Of a stretch of DNA of 64,000 nt, positions 31,765 to 42,189 are shown piece after piece. The stretch is taken from NCBI GenBank assembly GCA_023548195.1, contig JAJHZJ010000061.1, positions 6,588,373-6,652,372 on the forward strand, in the 5' to 3' direction. Both the position numbers and the translations under genes were made by a program. Source of the DNA: Bettongia penicillata ogilbyi (taxonomy: Eukaryota > Chordata > Mammalia > Diprotodontia > Potoroidae). The number at the start of each line of letters is the position of its first letter. Position 1 is the first letter of the stretch. The notes below the pieces were generated by a model. It ran no database searches. It worked only from the letters and a program-made list of their open reading frames with translations, and was not told the origin of the DNA.

Positions 31765-33112
31765 TCTGGTTCTGAATATATATCCCATGTATCTCCTCCT
31801 TTTTCTCAGCCAAACTCCTAGAAAAATCTATCTATATCCATTGTCTCCATTTTCTTTCCTTTCACTAACTTCTCAACTCCCTGCAATCTGACTTACAACC
31901 TCATCATTCAAATGAAAGCCATCTCTTTGAAGTTAACAATAATTTCTCTAACTGCTAAATCATGTGTTTTCTTTTCAGGACTCATTCTTCTTGACTTATT
32001 TTCAGTATCTGAAGTTATTGATGACAGCCTTCCCTTGTGTACTCTCTCCTCCTTGAGTTTTTGTGACAATGCTTTCTACTGGTTCTCCCACCTGTACGGA
32101 CATTATGTCTTAGTCCTCTCTTTGCTGAATTATCATCATTGTCCTACCTCAAGATGTGGGTGTACGAAGGACTCTCTTCTGTTTTCTCATAGGTTCAACT
32201 AAGGTAGAAAACCTACAGATCTATATATCCAGCCCTAGTTTCTCTCCTGAGCTCTATCTCGTCTTCTATTTGGATATTTATAACTAAACATACTTAAGCA
32301 ATATCACCTCATCATATCAAAAACAGAGCTCAATCTCTTTACCTTCAACTCTTTACATTCTCTTACTAACTTATTTCTCTGAAGAGTAAATCAGCTCCTC
32401 TGGTTTCCTGGGTTAGCAAATCTCAGAGTCATCACCAACTTCTCACTTTCCTCTCAAATTCTACTTCCATGGTATTTTTGGCAATCATCCCCTCCTCTCC
32501 CAATCACTAGCTGTTACACCACAACCACACAACCCTCCTCATCTCTCATCTGGACTACTGTCAAGAGCCTTCTAAGTGGTCTCTTTGCTTTGAGTCTCTC
32601 CTCTCACCACACTGCCTTAAGTGATATCCCTAAAACAGATGTGACCATTTCACTCCCATGCTCGCTTCAAGACCTAATTAAAGTTTCCTTCAGTCATTTT
32701 CAGACCTGTTTAACTCATTGTGACTTCATTTTGGGGTTTTCTCAGTAGAGATAGTAGAATGTTTTGCCATTTCTTTCTCCAGCTCATGTTACAGATGAGA
32801 AAACTGAGGCAACCAGGCTTGTGCCTAGACTCACACAGTCTTGCTCTATTCACTGTACCACCTATCTGTCCATAACCAAAGCATAACCTCCTATATTAGA
32901 TATAACCTGATCCTCCAAGGTACAAGTAGTATCCCTTCCCACCTCTACCCCCTTACAAATAACATTGCATATATTTTGTATTTACCCAAGTTCATGTTAT
33001 TTTCCATTCCCAAAAGTTACATAAACCCTTTGATGTCAGGGATTTGAATCTCCAGTACCTAGCACAGTTCCTGGCATACAGCAGACACTTAATAAATGTT
33101 TTTTCAAATGAA
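31765..33112 (+). mobile_element. L2 LINE ORF2 to 3' end, sense, interrupted by a SINE
   Basis: A frame at 31,912-32,202 reads 'LILLDLFSVSEVIDDSL', matching the L2 reverse-transcriptase core 'LLDLSAAFDTVDHSLL' with the catalytic aspartate displaced. The later order fits L2: 'AAAACAGAGCTCAATCTCTT', 'CATCTGGACTACTGTCAAGA' and the 3' end 'GTACCTAGCACAGTTCCTGG' with AATAAATG. A minus-strand SINE sits at 32,690-32,872. Confidence 0.8.
32690..32872 (-). mobile_element. marsupial tRNA-headed CORE-SINE, antisense, nested in L2
   Basis: It carries 'CATTTTGGGGTTTTCTCAGT', 'TGCCATTTCTTTCTCCAGCT', 'GATGAGAAAACTGAGGCAAC' and 'TTCACTGTACCACCTATCTG', antisense over the whole family length. Confidence 0.85.
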
Positions 33113-33443
33113 TGAAAGGTTAACTATATTTCTGAAAGCAGTATAAAATAATTTACCTCTTTTGGCTGCTCCATCACTCTGCTGACTCAAATCAAAATTG
33201 TGTTCTGGTAAAATACCTATATCTTTTTTATATAGTTTGGCAATGATTTCTTCATCATTTCCTTGTGAAGTTAATTATTTTTAACCTAAGTCTAGAAATT
33301 TTTACTTATTCTTATTAAATTTTATCTTAGGGAGAGAGAAGAGTAAATATGATTCATCGGGTTAGAGTCTGGTTTGAAAAACACTTCCAGTGGGAAGAAA
33401 GATTGGACTCATTCTGCTTGGTCTCAGAAAGGGAGCACTGGGA

Positions 33444-33448
<5 letters not shown>

Positions 33449-33512
<64 letters not shown>

Positions 33513-33538
33513 AAGAAGAAGAAGAAGAAGAAGAAGAG
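33449..33538. repeat. (TAG)n then (AAG)n trinucleotide microsatellite
   Basis: About 21 uninterrupted TAG/GTA units (33,449-33,511) pass directly into about 8 AAG units. The poly-Ser and poly-Tyr frames over it are artefacts. Confidence 0.95.
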
Positions 33539-33544
33539 AGGTGC

Positions 33545-34285
33545 ATTCAAGTTTGATGTGAGTAAAATCTTCATAAATAACTAGAGTTGCCCAACAGTGG
33601 AACAGGTTACCTTGAAAAGGAATGGGTTTCTACTCACCAAAGGTCTTTAAATAAGGCCTGGATGAACACTTCCTTCTTCTCTCCCTTCCTAAAACCAATA
33701 TTCACTTTGAAAAGAGATTTGTTTTTTAAACAAACCAGTTTAAAATATATTCCTGAAAGGAAACATTTGTGAATTTCACTGTAAAATGAAAATTTATTTT
33801 GTGCTATCAACCTTTTTGTCTTTTACAGGTTTTGATTTTCAAACCCACATATATGTATATAGTCTTCTAATAAAGAGACATATGTAACATAAACTACATA
33901 AACTGAAATGAAAACATTGGTCCAATCTTCCCAATTTAATCTGGAGTTTTCATAAAAAGAGTAAAAGCATGTAGTACTCCTCTAACTCAAGAAAATCTGT
34001 ATTATGTCACACTCTCTACAAGGAGATCATATTTAGCAAAGTTCACTAGGTTGTTTCTGAGCAAGCTTTGTCCTCTATATGACTTGGCTTTATGGGTCAC
34101 TGAGCCTATATAAGTGAACACAAACATGTTGTTGGCAAGATAAATCCTCTTAATGCCACAGAAATACAAGACTTATCCCTTACTAATGAGGGTACCAAAG
34201 CTTTAATTGACAGTACCAATCTACAACCTTGGCTTATGTTGGAAAGTTGATCTTGGCAATTTAGGACAATGGGATAGAAAGATAA
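33545..34285. other. unassigned DNA
   Basis: No gene or clear repeat recognised. Confidence 0.4.
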
Positions 34286-34289
34286 ATAG

Positions 34290-34545
34290 AGAAGTAATGT
34301 GGTGCATGAAAAGGTCATAAGATTAAGAATCAGAATACTTAAGAGTAAGGTTTGACAGTCTCTAGCCTTGAAACCATTAGCAAGCTAGTTTTCTCTCTGA
34401 GCATCAGTTTCCTTATCTGTATGGCTCCTAAATGAATGCCTGCCCTGCCTACCTCATAGACGTTGTCAAGAAGATCTAATGAGGTAGGTTAGAAGCCTAT
34501 GCGGAAGTGCTGTATGAATTATGAAGTGTTATACTAATAGAACTG
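34290..34545 (+). mobile_element. MIR SINE
   Basis: It carries 'TAGTTTTCTCTCTGAGCATC', 'AGTTTCCTTATCTGTATGGC' and 'CTGCCTACCTCATAGACGTT'. Confidence 0.65.
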
Positions 34546-34764
34546 GGATCAACTCCTTTATTTAGAAGACAGCATATTTCCTAATGTCCTTATCTGCTAC
34601 TATTTAGTGGGAAAAAATAATCCTTTTTCCAGACTACATCCATAACAGACAAGGAGATGTTAATTGGCATTAGGAAGAACTTAATTATTCCTTATGCCTT
34701 TCTTGGATGTATAGTGCAATATTACCACCTTCACTTACACATAAGAACAAGTAGGTAAATATCA

Positions 34765-34985
34765 GTTTATCTAGGTGGCACAGTGGAGTAAGCACGGGTC
34801 CTGGAGTCAGGAAAACCTGAGTTGAAATCCAGCCTTAGATTAGTAGCTTCTGTCTCTAGGCAAGTCACTTAACCTCCCGTCTGCCTCAGTTTCCTTCTCT
34901 ATAAAATGAGCCATGAGATATTTGTAAAACACTTTGCAAATCTTAAAGCGCTACATAAATGCTAGCTAGCTGTTATTACTATTAA
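34765..34985 (+). mobile_element. marsupial CORE-SINE with MIR-like tail
   Basis: The tRNA-like head is 'TAGGTGGCACAGTGGAGTAA' and 'GGTCCTGGAGTCAGGAAAAC'. The core is 'TGCCTCAGTTTCCTTCTCTA'. The tail 'TTTGCAAATCTTAAAGCGCT' and 'GCTAGCTAGCTGTTATTACT' differs from the AAATGGGG tail of the other copies, so it is a second subfamily. Confidence 0.8.
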
Positions 34986-34989
34986 GATA

Positions 34990-36480
34990 TCACAGAAGTC
35001 ATAGACTAAGTCAGGATTCCCACCAGACATTCCTGCCTCCTTTTCCCTCTCTTTCATTCCAAGGGCTTTGGCAGTTTCTCTAGTCATAAAGGTTCATTTA
35101 GTAATTTGAAAGATTGCTGTCATACTGGACAAAGCATGAAGTATGTATTTTCTTCAAATACAAGAGGATTACAGACTTTGTCTTTCATGATGAGTGCTAT
35201 TTTCTTTAGAGTGGAAAATTCAATTGTTTCAGGTCAATAGGGTCACTGCTTTATAGTAACTAAATGGAGCCTGAAAGTCAATGACTATACTCTCCCAAAG
35301 CAAATAGCTCATTCACTTTTTCAACGATAAAACCCAACAGCAAATTCGCTTAGCATACTTCTTGTGATTCTTAGGTCAGAGGCTCTTATGTGACAGAAAA
35401 GAATCCAGTACACTTTGTGGGATTTCACACATTTCTACCTTGTTCCCTCACCCAAATATTCTGGGACTATAACCATGCAACCCCAAGGTAATATGCTGCC
35501 ACTAACTGTCCTTGCGAGTACATAGTTTATAAAGTTCAGAAAGGAAAAAAAAGTTTCTTTATAGATGGAAGTAAACAAATCTCTGTTTTCTCAGAGCTCA
35601 TGGAAAATACTCAAAGTCTCCAATGAATGTCCCTTCCCAGTGACCTGTCTGGCCTCAGTCCCTTAGAGTCAGTCACGCACTAAGGCTTCTTTCACTATTC
35701 TCCTGTAATTCTCTGCTGCTCTAGCATCTAGCAGGTGGCCTCTCTCATTCTTCCTCTGCAGCTGCTCTCTCCGCCCACTCTTCCAGCCATGGAGCTCTTT
35801 GGTCACTCTGCCAGAAGTTGAGCACAGCTCCAAGCAGGTGGCATCACTAGCTCCTCCCCTTTCACCCAGCTCCTTTACTGCTGGGGATAGGGGGTGGGGA
35901 TGCCTTTTTCAGAACGGTAAGGAAACTTCTGAATTTCTCTGTCATAGCAGCATTATAGCTGAAACACTGAACTAGGCAGGTTGCTTCCACCCTGAAGCAT
36001 TTCCTTTGTATATTAGTTCCTGCTGACTCTTTGTCTCAAAGCAGTTCACGGAGTAATCAGGAGTGCAAACTTGCTGCTCTAATCTTTGAATAGGTTTCCA
36101 TCATTACAATTAAGAGAGGCCAGCGTCAATCCACAATCCAGTATCCTTTGTCCCCCTGGCACCCAAGTGGCATGTTTCCTATTTCTATCAGCACTTATCA
36201 AAGATCTGGAAGACTGTCAAAACACTCTAATTTCCTCCAGTTGTCCCATGAGTACTCCTGGGACCAACCATATGGGGTTATACAAAGAACCAAGCAATGC
36301 TTCCAAGACATTCAAGAAAGGAAGAAAAAAATTGAAAGAAAATATTTTTTCTTTTTTTTTTTTTAACATAAAAAGGAAAAACATGCATTTATCCTCCCAT
36401 ATTACCACCACAAAGGAGAAAAAAATTAAGTCTCTAATGTATTTAATTACATTTAGTACCAGATCATTGTAGGGATGAGA
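34990..36480. other. long non-repetitive stretch with a GC-richer centre
   Basis: No repeat recognised across about 1.5 kb. Positions 35,640-36,050 are richer in G+C, with a GC-box (CCGCCC at 35,770-35,775), a CTCCTCCCC and several CAGCTG-like E-boxes. There is no long frame and no convincing exon. Confidence 0.3.
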
Positions 36481-36484
36481 AGCT

Positions 36485-36715
36485 CTGTGGAATACTGAAA
36501 AAAACACTTGGAGTCAAAAGACCCGAGTGTGAATTCTCATGCTAATTTCACTTACTAATGCAACCTAGGGAAAGCAAACCGTTAAGCCTCTCCTTTTCCT
36601 CATTTTTCCTCCAAGCTAACTCACAGTGCTATTTTAGAGAGCAAATGAATTAATATATAGGAAAGTTTTTCATAAACTATAAAGTCCAATACAAATATAA
36701 ATTATTATTAACTCT
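36485..36715 (+). mobile_element. MIR SINE
   Basis: It carries 'GAGTGTGAATTCTCATGCTA', 'AGCCTCTCCTTTTCCTCATT' and 'GAGAGCAAATGAATTAATAT'. Diverged but in order. Confidence 0.6.
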
Positions 36716-36779
36716 GAATTTTTCCATCCCTCTCTCTTTTTCCTAGCCTAGTAAAATGAAGATTGTTCAACAGATTATC

Positions 36780-37015
36780 AGAGAGCATAAACTTGAGTTT
36801 CTTTATCAATCCTGTCACTCTCACCAGAGTGCTTTACTTCATTATCACCATCTACCCTGAAATATGATGTCCAGAAATAAATACAATACTCTAGTATTGG
36901 TCTGATCAGAACAGTGGAACCAGTGCTTTCCTAGCCTGGGATATGAGGCTTCTCAATGCAGCCCAACATTTTCTTTAGCAAAGATAAACTCTTCCTGTCT
37001 ATACCGAGGATGATT
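36780..37015 (-). mobile_element. L3/CR1-like fragment, antisense
   Basis: It carries 'ATACAATACTCTAGTATTGG', 'TCTGATCAGAACAGTGGAAC' and 'AATGCAGCCCAACATTTTCT'. This is antisense to the L3 block that encodes the region after the reverse-transcriptase core. Confidence 0.55.
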
Positions 37016-37189
37016 TTTTTTTTGGTCCAATAGAGTTAACAAGATAACTATATAACAATAAAAAACCCTCTGTAACTTTTTCACTCCTGGTTTTCAAGTA
37101 TGTTTTCTGCAAGGAATAAGAAATCAAATATTTAGCTATCAAATTATCATTTAAGTGTTAAAAAAAATAGACGTGGTTAATATGATTGG

Positions 37190-37402
37190 TTAATAATAAC
37201 TCATTTCCCTACAGTTATAAGATATGCAAAGTGCTTTCTTTATAACCTATGAGGTGGTGAGTACAAATAGTCTACCCACACACATTAGGAAACTGAATTT
37301 CTGAGAAGTTGTGTGATCGCACAGCTAGCATGTGAGGCAAGATTCTAACCTGGCCTTGTTATTCCAAGTCTAGCACTCCATCTGCTACAACACGCCACCT
37401 TG
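37190..37402 (-). mobile_element. MIR3-type SINE, antisense
   Basis: It carries 'AAAGTGCTTTCTTTATAACC', 'GATCGCACAGCTAGCATGTG' and 'GTCTAGCACTCCATCTGCTA'. Confidence 0.65.
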
Positions 37403-37404
37403 TG

Positions 37405-37620
37405 CGTTAGGATTTTACAAAACATTTTGCAGATAACATTTCACCTGAGTCTGATAGGTTCAATAAGTATTATTGTTATTTTATGAATGAGAAGCTGAGG
37501 TTCAGTTAAGTTAGATGGTTGGCTCATGCTCATACAGTCAGTATGTGCCAGAGGCAGCATGAGCCCCTAGCTCTCTCCTCACTCCAAGCCTAGCATCCTT
37601 TCCATTGCACCAATCTCTCT
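37405..37620 (-). mobile_element. MIR SINE, antisense
   Basis: It carries 'ACAAAACATTTTGCAGATAA', 'GAATGAGAAGCTGAGGTTCA' and 'GCATCCTTTCCATTGCACCA'. Confidence 0.65.
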
Positions 37621-37639
37621 TAGAGACTATCTTACAATG

Positions 37640-37700
37640 ACTACATAACTTTTATGAAATGCCTACTATGTGATTGGCAGCATTGTGCTAAACACTGGAG
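37640..37700 (-). mobile_element. L2 3' end, antisense
   Basis: 'TATGAAATGCCTACTATGTG' and 'GCATTGTGCTAAACACTGGA'. A GA microsatellite grows directly from it. Confidence 0.65.
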
Positions 37701-37780
37701 AGAGAAAGGGAGGGTGGAAGGAAAGGAAAGGAAAAAGAAGGGAAAGAAGGAAGGAGAGAAAGAAAGAAGGAAGGAAGGAA

Positions 37781-37818
<38 letters not shown>

Positions 37819-37820
37819 AA

Positions 37821-37868
<48 letters not shown>

Positions 37869-37952
37869 AAAAAAAAAAGAAAGGAAGGAAGGAAGGAAGG
37901 AAGGAAGGAAGGAAGGAAGGAAGAAAGAAAGAAAGAAAGGAGGAAGGAAAGG
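37701..37952. repeat. (GAAA)n/(GGAA)n purine tract, about 250 bases
   Basis: An uninterrupted polypurine strand built of GGAAA, GAAA and GGAA units with an A12 core near 37,867. All long frames over it are artefacts of Lys/Arg/Glu codons. Confidence 0.97.
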
Positions 37953-38099
37953 TGAAAATGCATGGAACTAGAAGTATCTTGTACCAAGAACAAGAAGGAG
38001 GTCAGAATGTGAGGACAACAGTACAGCTGAATTGTGTTAACCTTTGTATTACACTGAACAGAGATCATTTTAACTACTTTTGAAAGAGACTTCTCTTCT

Positions 38100-38215
38100 T
38101 TAAAATTCTTGCTGGGCTGCTAGCTCTTTGAGGTCAAGGACAGTGATCTAGCCCAAGGGGGAAAAAGTATTACCTTGCAAATAGTAGGTGTTCCATACAT
38201 ATTTGTCATTCAATT
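38100..38215 (+). mobile_element. L2 3' end
   Basis: It carries 'CTGCTAGCTCTTTGAGGTCA' and 'TGCAAATAGTAGGTGTTCCA'. Confidence 0.65.
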
Positions 38216-38269
38216 CAGTTCAACAAACTTTTAACAAGGACTAGTGTGTGTTCTAACACTGTTAGGCTC

Positions 38270-38466
38270 TTTCGGAGTTCAAATCTAGCTTCAGACACTT
38301 ACTAGCCATGTGACCCTGGATAAGTCACTTAACCCCTTTTGCCTCAGTTTCCTCATCTTTAAAATGAGCTGGAGAATGAAATGACAAACCATTCCAGTAT
38401 CTTTACCAAGAAAACCCCAAATGGGGTCATGAAAAGTTGGACATGACTGAAACAAGTGAACAACAA
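38270..38466 (+). mobile_element. marsupial tRNA-headed CORE-SINE, 5'-truncated
   Basis: It carries 'GACACTTACTAGCCATGTGA', 'CAAATGGGGTCATGAAAAGT' and 'GGACATGACTGAAACAAGTG', with an AAC-rich tail. Confidence 0.85.
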
Positions 38467-38469
38467 AAT

Positions 38470-38585
38470 AGTCAATAGTTAGTAAACATTTATTAAGAAC
38501 CTACTATATGCCAGGCACTGGAATACAAAAAGAGGCAAAAGACAGTCCTTGCCCTTAAGAAGCTCTCAATCTAATAGTTTACAAT
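38470..38585 (-). mobile_element. L2 3' end, antisense
   Basis: It carries 'AACATTTATTAAGAACCTAC', 'CAAAAAGAGGCAAAAGACAG' and 'CTTAAGAAGCTCTCAATCTA'. Confidence 0.8.
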
Positions 38586-38789
38586 TTATGATAAGGATAT
38601 TCATATTTTTTTTAAATTAGGAAGTGGCTTTCTTGAAAATAGATGCTTCCTTCTAGATTCCTGTAATGCCTACTTGAATAGACTTATTTATGGTTATCAA
38701 ATAAGAAAAATATATACAACCTTGTGCCGAAACACTGGAGCAGTAGGTAAAACCAACCAGAGATTTTGAAAAATCTCTGGGAAGTTAGT

Positions 38790-39400
38790 TCCAACTAGTG
38801 CAACCATTTAAAAGTGTCATAAACTGCACCAATAACCTCAGCATCCTCAACGATTCTTCCTTCTCTCACCAACCATATTCATTGAATTGTCAAGTCCTGT
38901 GGATTCCCCCTCCACAATATCTCTTCTGTCCATGCCTTTCTCTCCACTCATGCCACTCTAGTTCAGGCATTTACCTCCTTTTATCTAACTTGCTCATAAT
39001 CATCTGCTTCTTGGTTTCCCTCCCTTCAGTCTCTCTTTCTCCAATTCATCCTCCATACAGTAGCTGCTGATCTTTCTGAGAGTATCAAACATCCTGGCTG
39101 GAAGATCTCCGTTGACTTCCTATGCTCTCAAGGATAAAACACAAACAAGGCAGACTACTTTGCTTGGCATTCAAGGATCTGTGCTTATTTGAAAATTTGT
39201 TTTATCTCCTTCACACAGTCTATGTTCCCAACAAACAGGTCTACAGCTACTGCTTTGCCACCTTGGAGCATTTCATGCAAGGGATCTTCTATGGAACCCA
39301 GTCCCTCTTCAAATTCTCCTATCAGAATTCTTATCTTCTTCAAAGCTTGGCAGGTGCTACCCCTCCAAAAAACTTTTCCTTATCTCCCCAGTTTCAATTG
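38790..39400 (+). mobile_element. L2 3' region, sense
   Basis: It has the L2 3'UTR order: 'ACCAATAACCTCAGCATCCT', 'CTCAAGGATAAAACACAAAC' and 'TTGCTTGGCATTCAAGGATC'. It resumes after the CT tract at 39,830-39,965 ('AAATGCAAGGACTAGG', 'GGTGCTTAATAAATATTTGT'), so one copy is split by the simple repeat. Confidence 0.7.
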
Positions 39401-39401
39401 T

Positions 39402-39802
39402 TCTCTCCCTCCCTCCCTCCGTCTCCTTTCTTATCTCTCTCTCTCTCCCTCCTTCTCTCTCCCCCCCTCCCCCTCTCCCTCCTTCTCTCTCTCTCTCCCC
39501 CCCCCTCTCCCCCTGTCCCTCTCCCTCCTTCTCTCTCTCTCTCTCTCTCTCCCTCCCCCCCTCTCCCTCCTTCTCTCTCTCCCCCCTCTCCCTCTCTCTC
39601 CCCCCCACTCTCTCTTCCCCTCTCCCTCCTTCTCTCTCTCTCTCTCTCTCTCTTTCCTCTCTCTCTCTCCCCTCCCCCCTTCTCTCTCTTCTCCTCTCCC
39701 TCTCTCTCTCCCCCCTCTTTCTCCCCCCCTCCCCTCCTCCCTCTCTGTCCCCCCACCCTCCCCCCCTCTCCCCCCCTCTCTCTTCCCCTCTCCCTTTCTG
39801 CT
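39402..39802. repeat. (CT)n/(CCCTCTC)n polypyrimidine tract, about 400 bases
   Basis: It is almost purely C and T over 400 bases, with one or two purines. Segments TCCCTCCTTCTCTCTCTC recur every 40-70 bases, which suggests nested duplication. Frames up to 230 codons over it (Pro/Ser/Leu) are artefacts. Confidence 0.97.
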
Positions 39803-39829
39803 TAGACTGAATTCTATTTATTTACCTGT

Positions 39830-39965
39830 GGACCTAACATATCTCTCAAGCTTTGTACAAGCTCCTAAATGCAAGGACTAGGTTGTTGTTGTTCTTATCA
39901 CCCCATCCAGTCCTTGTATAGTACTTTGCATATGATAGGTGCTTAATAAATATTTGTTGAATTAA
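39830..39965 (+). mobile_element. L2 3' terminus (continuation of 38,790 copy)
   Basis: It carries 'ATATGATAGGTGCTTAATAA' and 'ATATTTGTTGAATTAATT' after the pyrimidine tract. Confidence 0.75.
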
Positions 39966-40079
39966 TTCTCCTAGGTACTATCTACAGCATACAGCACTCT
40001 ATTGGTACATGGCAAATGGCATTAAGAATGGATAAAGGAAAGTTGTGGTGCATGGTGATGTCCTAATATGGGTCTGTGG

Positions 40080-40405
40080 CTATAATTACCCTCAAACTCA
40101 AATCTATTTTTGCTTTTCCATTTCTGTTGCCACTATCCTAGTTCTAGTCCCCCCTGACTTCTCAGACTCTCTCAATAATATTAATTGGCCTCCCTGTCTA
40201 CAAACTCATATTCAATTCATCAACCCTTAACTTCCCAAGTCATTCTTCTCAAACACTGCTCTGATTATATCACTCTTCTGCTCAAAAGCACATAAATACC
40301 CCTGTCTCATCTACCCAAAACAGTGCAAACTCCTTAGCTTGGCATTTAAGACCCATGTCAATCTGTTCCCAATTTATCTTCCAACCTGATGTCACATCAT
40401 GATGC
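40080..40405 (+). mobile_element. L2 3' region, sense
   Basis: It carries 'CTCTGATTATATCACTCTTC', 'CAAACTCCTTAGCTTGGCAT' and 'TTTAAGACCCATGTCAATCT', the conserved L2 3'UTR. Confidence 0.75.
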
Positions 40406-40524
40406 TTCTGGATCAGTCAATCTGAGCTGCGTGTTTTACCCTAGGCATGCATTAGGTTTTTTTTACTTCTATATCTTTGCTTGTTTCTTTTATCATGAGG
40501 AACTCTGGGTCGTACAACATTAAT

Positions 40525-40842
40525 TTTTGAATCTGAAGAAAGTCATGGCAGCTTGGGTCCAGTGGAGCTATAAATGGAGAACCCTGTTACCAGTGTCAGG
40601 CCTGGAGTCCACAAGATTCATCTTCCCAAGTCAAATCTGGTTTCAGACACTTACTAGCTATAATGTATGACCTTGGGCAATTTGCTTAACCCTGTTTGCC
40701 TCAGTTTCCTCATCTGTAAAATGAGCTGGAGAAGGAAATGGCAAACCACTCCAGTATCTCTGCCAAGAAAACCTCAAATGGGATTGTGAAGACTTGGACA
40801 CAACTAAAATGACTGAACAATAGGAAGACAAGCAATTTCTCA
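40525..40842 (+). mobile_element. marsupial tRNA-headed CORE-SINE
   Basis: It carries 'GGTTTCAGACACTTACTAGC', 'AATGAGCTGGAGAAGGAAAT', 'GGCAAACCACTCCAGTATCT' and 'CAAATGGGATTGTGAAGACT'. The head has drifted. Confidence 0.85.
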
Positions 40843-40854
40843 AGAACCAGAAAG

Positions 40855-41060
40855 ATCACAGAATTATATATTTGGAATAGGAAGGGATCTTAGAGGCCAT
40901 CTAGTTCAACCCCCTTATTTTAAAGATAAGGAAAGAAGTCCAGAGGTATTAAGTGATTTATGCAATGACATACAGGTAGTAAGTAAATGATACGATATTG
41001 GATTTGAACTCAGGCCCTCCATTTCTAAATCTAGCAGTGTTTTCATTATGTTATACTGCC
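40855..41060 (-). mobile_element. MIR-class SINE, antisense
   Basis: It carries 'AAGGGATCTTAGAGGCCATC', 'TAGTTCAACCCCCTTATTTT' and 'TGGATTTGAACTCAGGCCCT'. Confidence 0.75.
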
Positions 41061-41249
41061 CCGTAAGCCCTCATTAAGCTATAGGTGGAGGGCAGAAAAA
41101 GGTGTCCTAGAAAGGGTCCTGAGAAAAAGCAGTCCAAGAAGCAGATCACAAGAGGAAGCTGGGACAAAAACATCTGAACAGCAATGCTATTAGGGACACT
41201 GACAGGACAATTTCTTGGTTGCTGTCACTGACTTTTGATGGCTCTGGGC

Positions 41250-41590
41250 ATTCTTGAGTCTGAAATGTCAAACAGACACTTTATGATGCAGAAGTGGAGT
41301 GCTCAGGAGAGATACTGGGGCTAGATCTATACATCTGAGGATTATCAGCACAGAGGTAGTGATTGAAACCACAGAAACCTGGACAATTCTTCATGGTTTC
41401 TTGTATATGATAGGTATTCAAGAAATATCTATGCAGTGAATACATTAGAAGAGAATAGGGAAAAAAAGGAGAGGGCTGTGGTCATGACCTGGAGGAATAT
41501 CTTCATGCCAATAACAGGCTCATCCATGGGAAAAGGGAGGCCAAGAATGAAAAATATCACTGTTTACTTTTCTAAACATTGCTTCTTCTG
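41250..41590 (-). mobile_element. antisense L2 with nested L2 3' end, duplicate A
   Basis: 'GGATTATCAGCACAGAGGTA' belongs to antisense L2 ORF2. It is interrupted by 'TATATGATAGGTATTCAAGA', a sense L2 3' end, then resumes with 'GAAGAGAATAGGGAAAAAAA'. The same nested arrangement is found at 42,690-43,000. Confidence 0.55.
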
Positions 41591-41644
41591 GAGCTCGGTC
41601 TGACTAGGCCCTAATGCCTAGCCAGGGGCTGTAAAGGATATTCC

Positions 41645-41800
41645 TTTCATCTTTATCTACTGAAAATTCTGTATCCTTCAAGGCCGAGTTCAAATTCTGA
41701 TGCTTTTACAAAAGCCTGCCTTGATCATCTTAGCTGAACATGATCCTTCTTACTTGTAAAGCAGTGTGGATCACTCCTGTGGAGCATGCCACAGTACTGG
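41645..41800 (+). mobile_element. L2 3' region fragment
   Basis: It carries 'CCTTCAAGGCCGAGTTCAAA' and 'ACAAAAGCCTGCCTTGATCA'. Confidence 0.65.
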
Positions 41801-41844
41801 AGATAAGAGAGTCAGAAAATTTTGGAAGTAGAAAGGTTAATCCA

Positions 41845-42055
41845 ACTAACATTTATATAGTACTTACTATGTGACAGGTCACGTTATGCGCTTTAAAATC
41901 ATTATCTCATTTTATGCTGACAACATCTCTGGAAGGCAGAGGCTATTATTATCCCTAATTTACAGACGAGGAAACTGAGACAAGCAGAAGACCCATGACC
42001 TGTCTTGGGTCACACAGGTAATTAAGTATCTAAGACCAGATTAGAACTCAGGCCT
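41845..42055 (-). mobile_element. MIR3-type marsupial SINE, antisense
   Basis: It carries 'ACATTTATATAGTACTTACT', 'TTACAGACGAGGAAACTGAG' and 'TTGGGTCACACAGGTAATTA'. Confidence 0.8.
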
Positions 42056-42189
42056 TCTGATTCCACATCTAATACCAACTCAAATGTTAGTCTGGGCCAA
42101 ATTGGGCCTTGAATGTATCTCTCCTGACTTTCAATACAGTCCATAGCACCAAGCTGATATTCCTAGAGAGTAAGCTTTCTGATGGTAGG

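Noticed and set aside
31912..32202. 96-codon plus-strand frame with membrane-like segments
   Set aside because: It is a decayed L2 reverse-transcriptase stretch, not a host gene.
33349..33574. 70-codon frames on both strands (poly-Ser, poly-Tyr/Phe)
   Set aside because: They are read-through of the TAG/AAG microsatellite, with no flanking coding signal.
37654..38083. Frames up to 137 codons, Lys/Arg/Glu-rich, and the Phe/Ser-rich reverse frame
   Set aside because: Pure products of the GAAA/GGAA tract.
39122..39881. Frames of 227-230 codons, Pro/Ser/Leu-rich, the longest apart from ORF1
   Set aside because: They consist of L2 3'UTR plus the CT tract. Length comes from the absence of purines, not from coding constraint.
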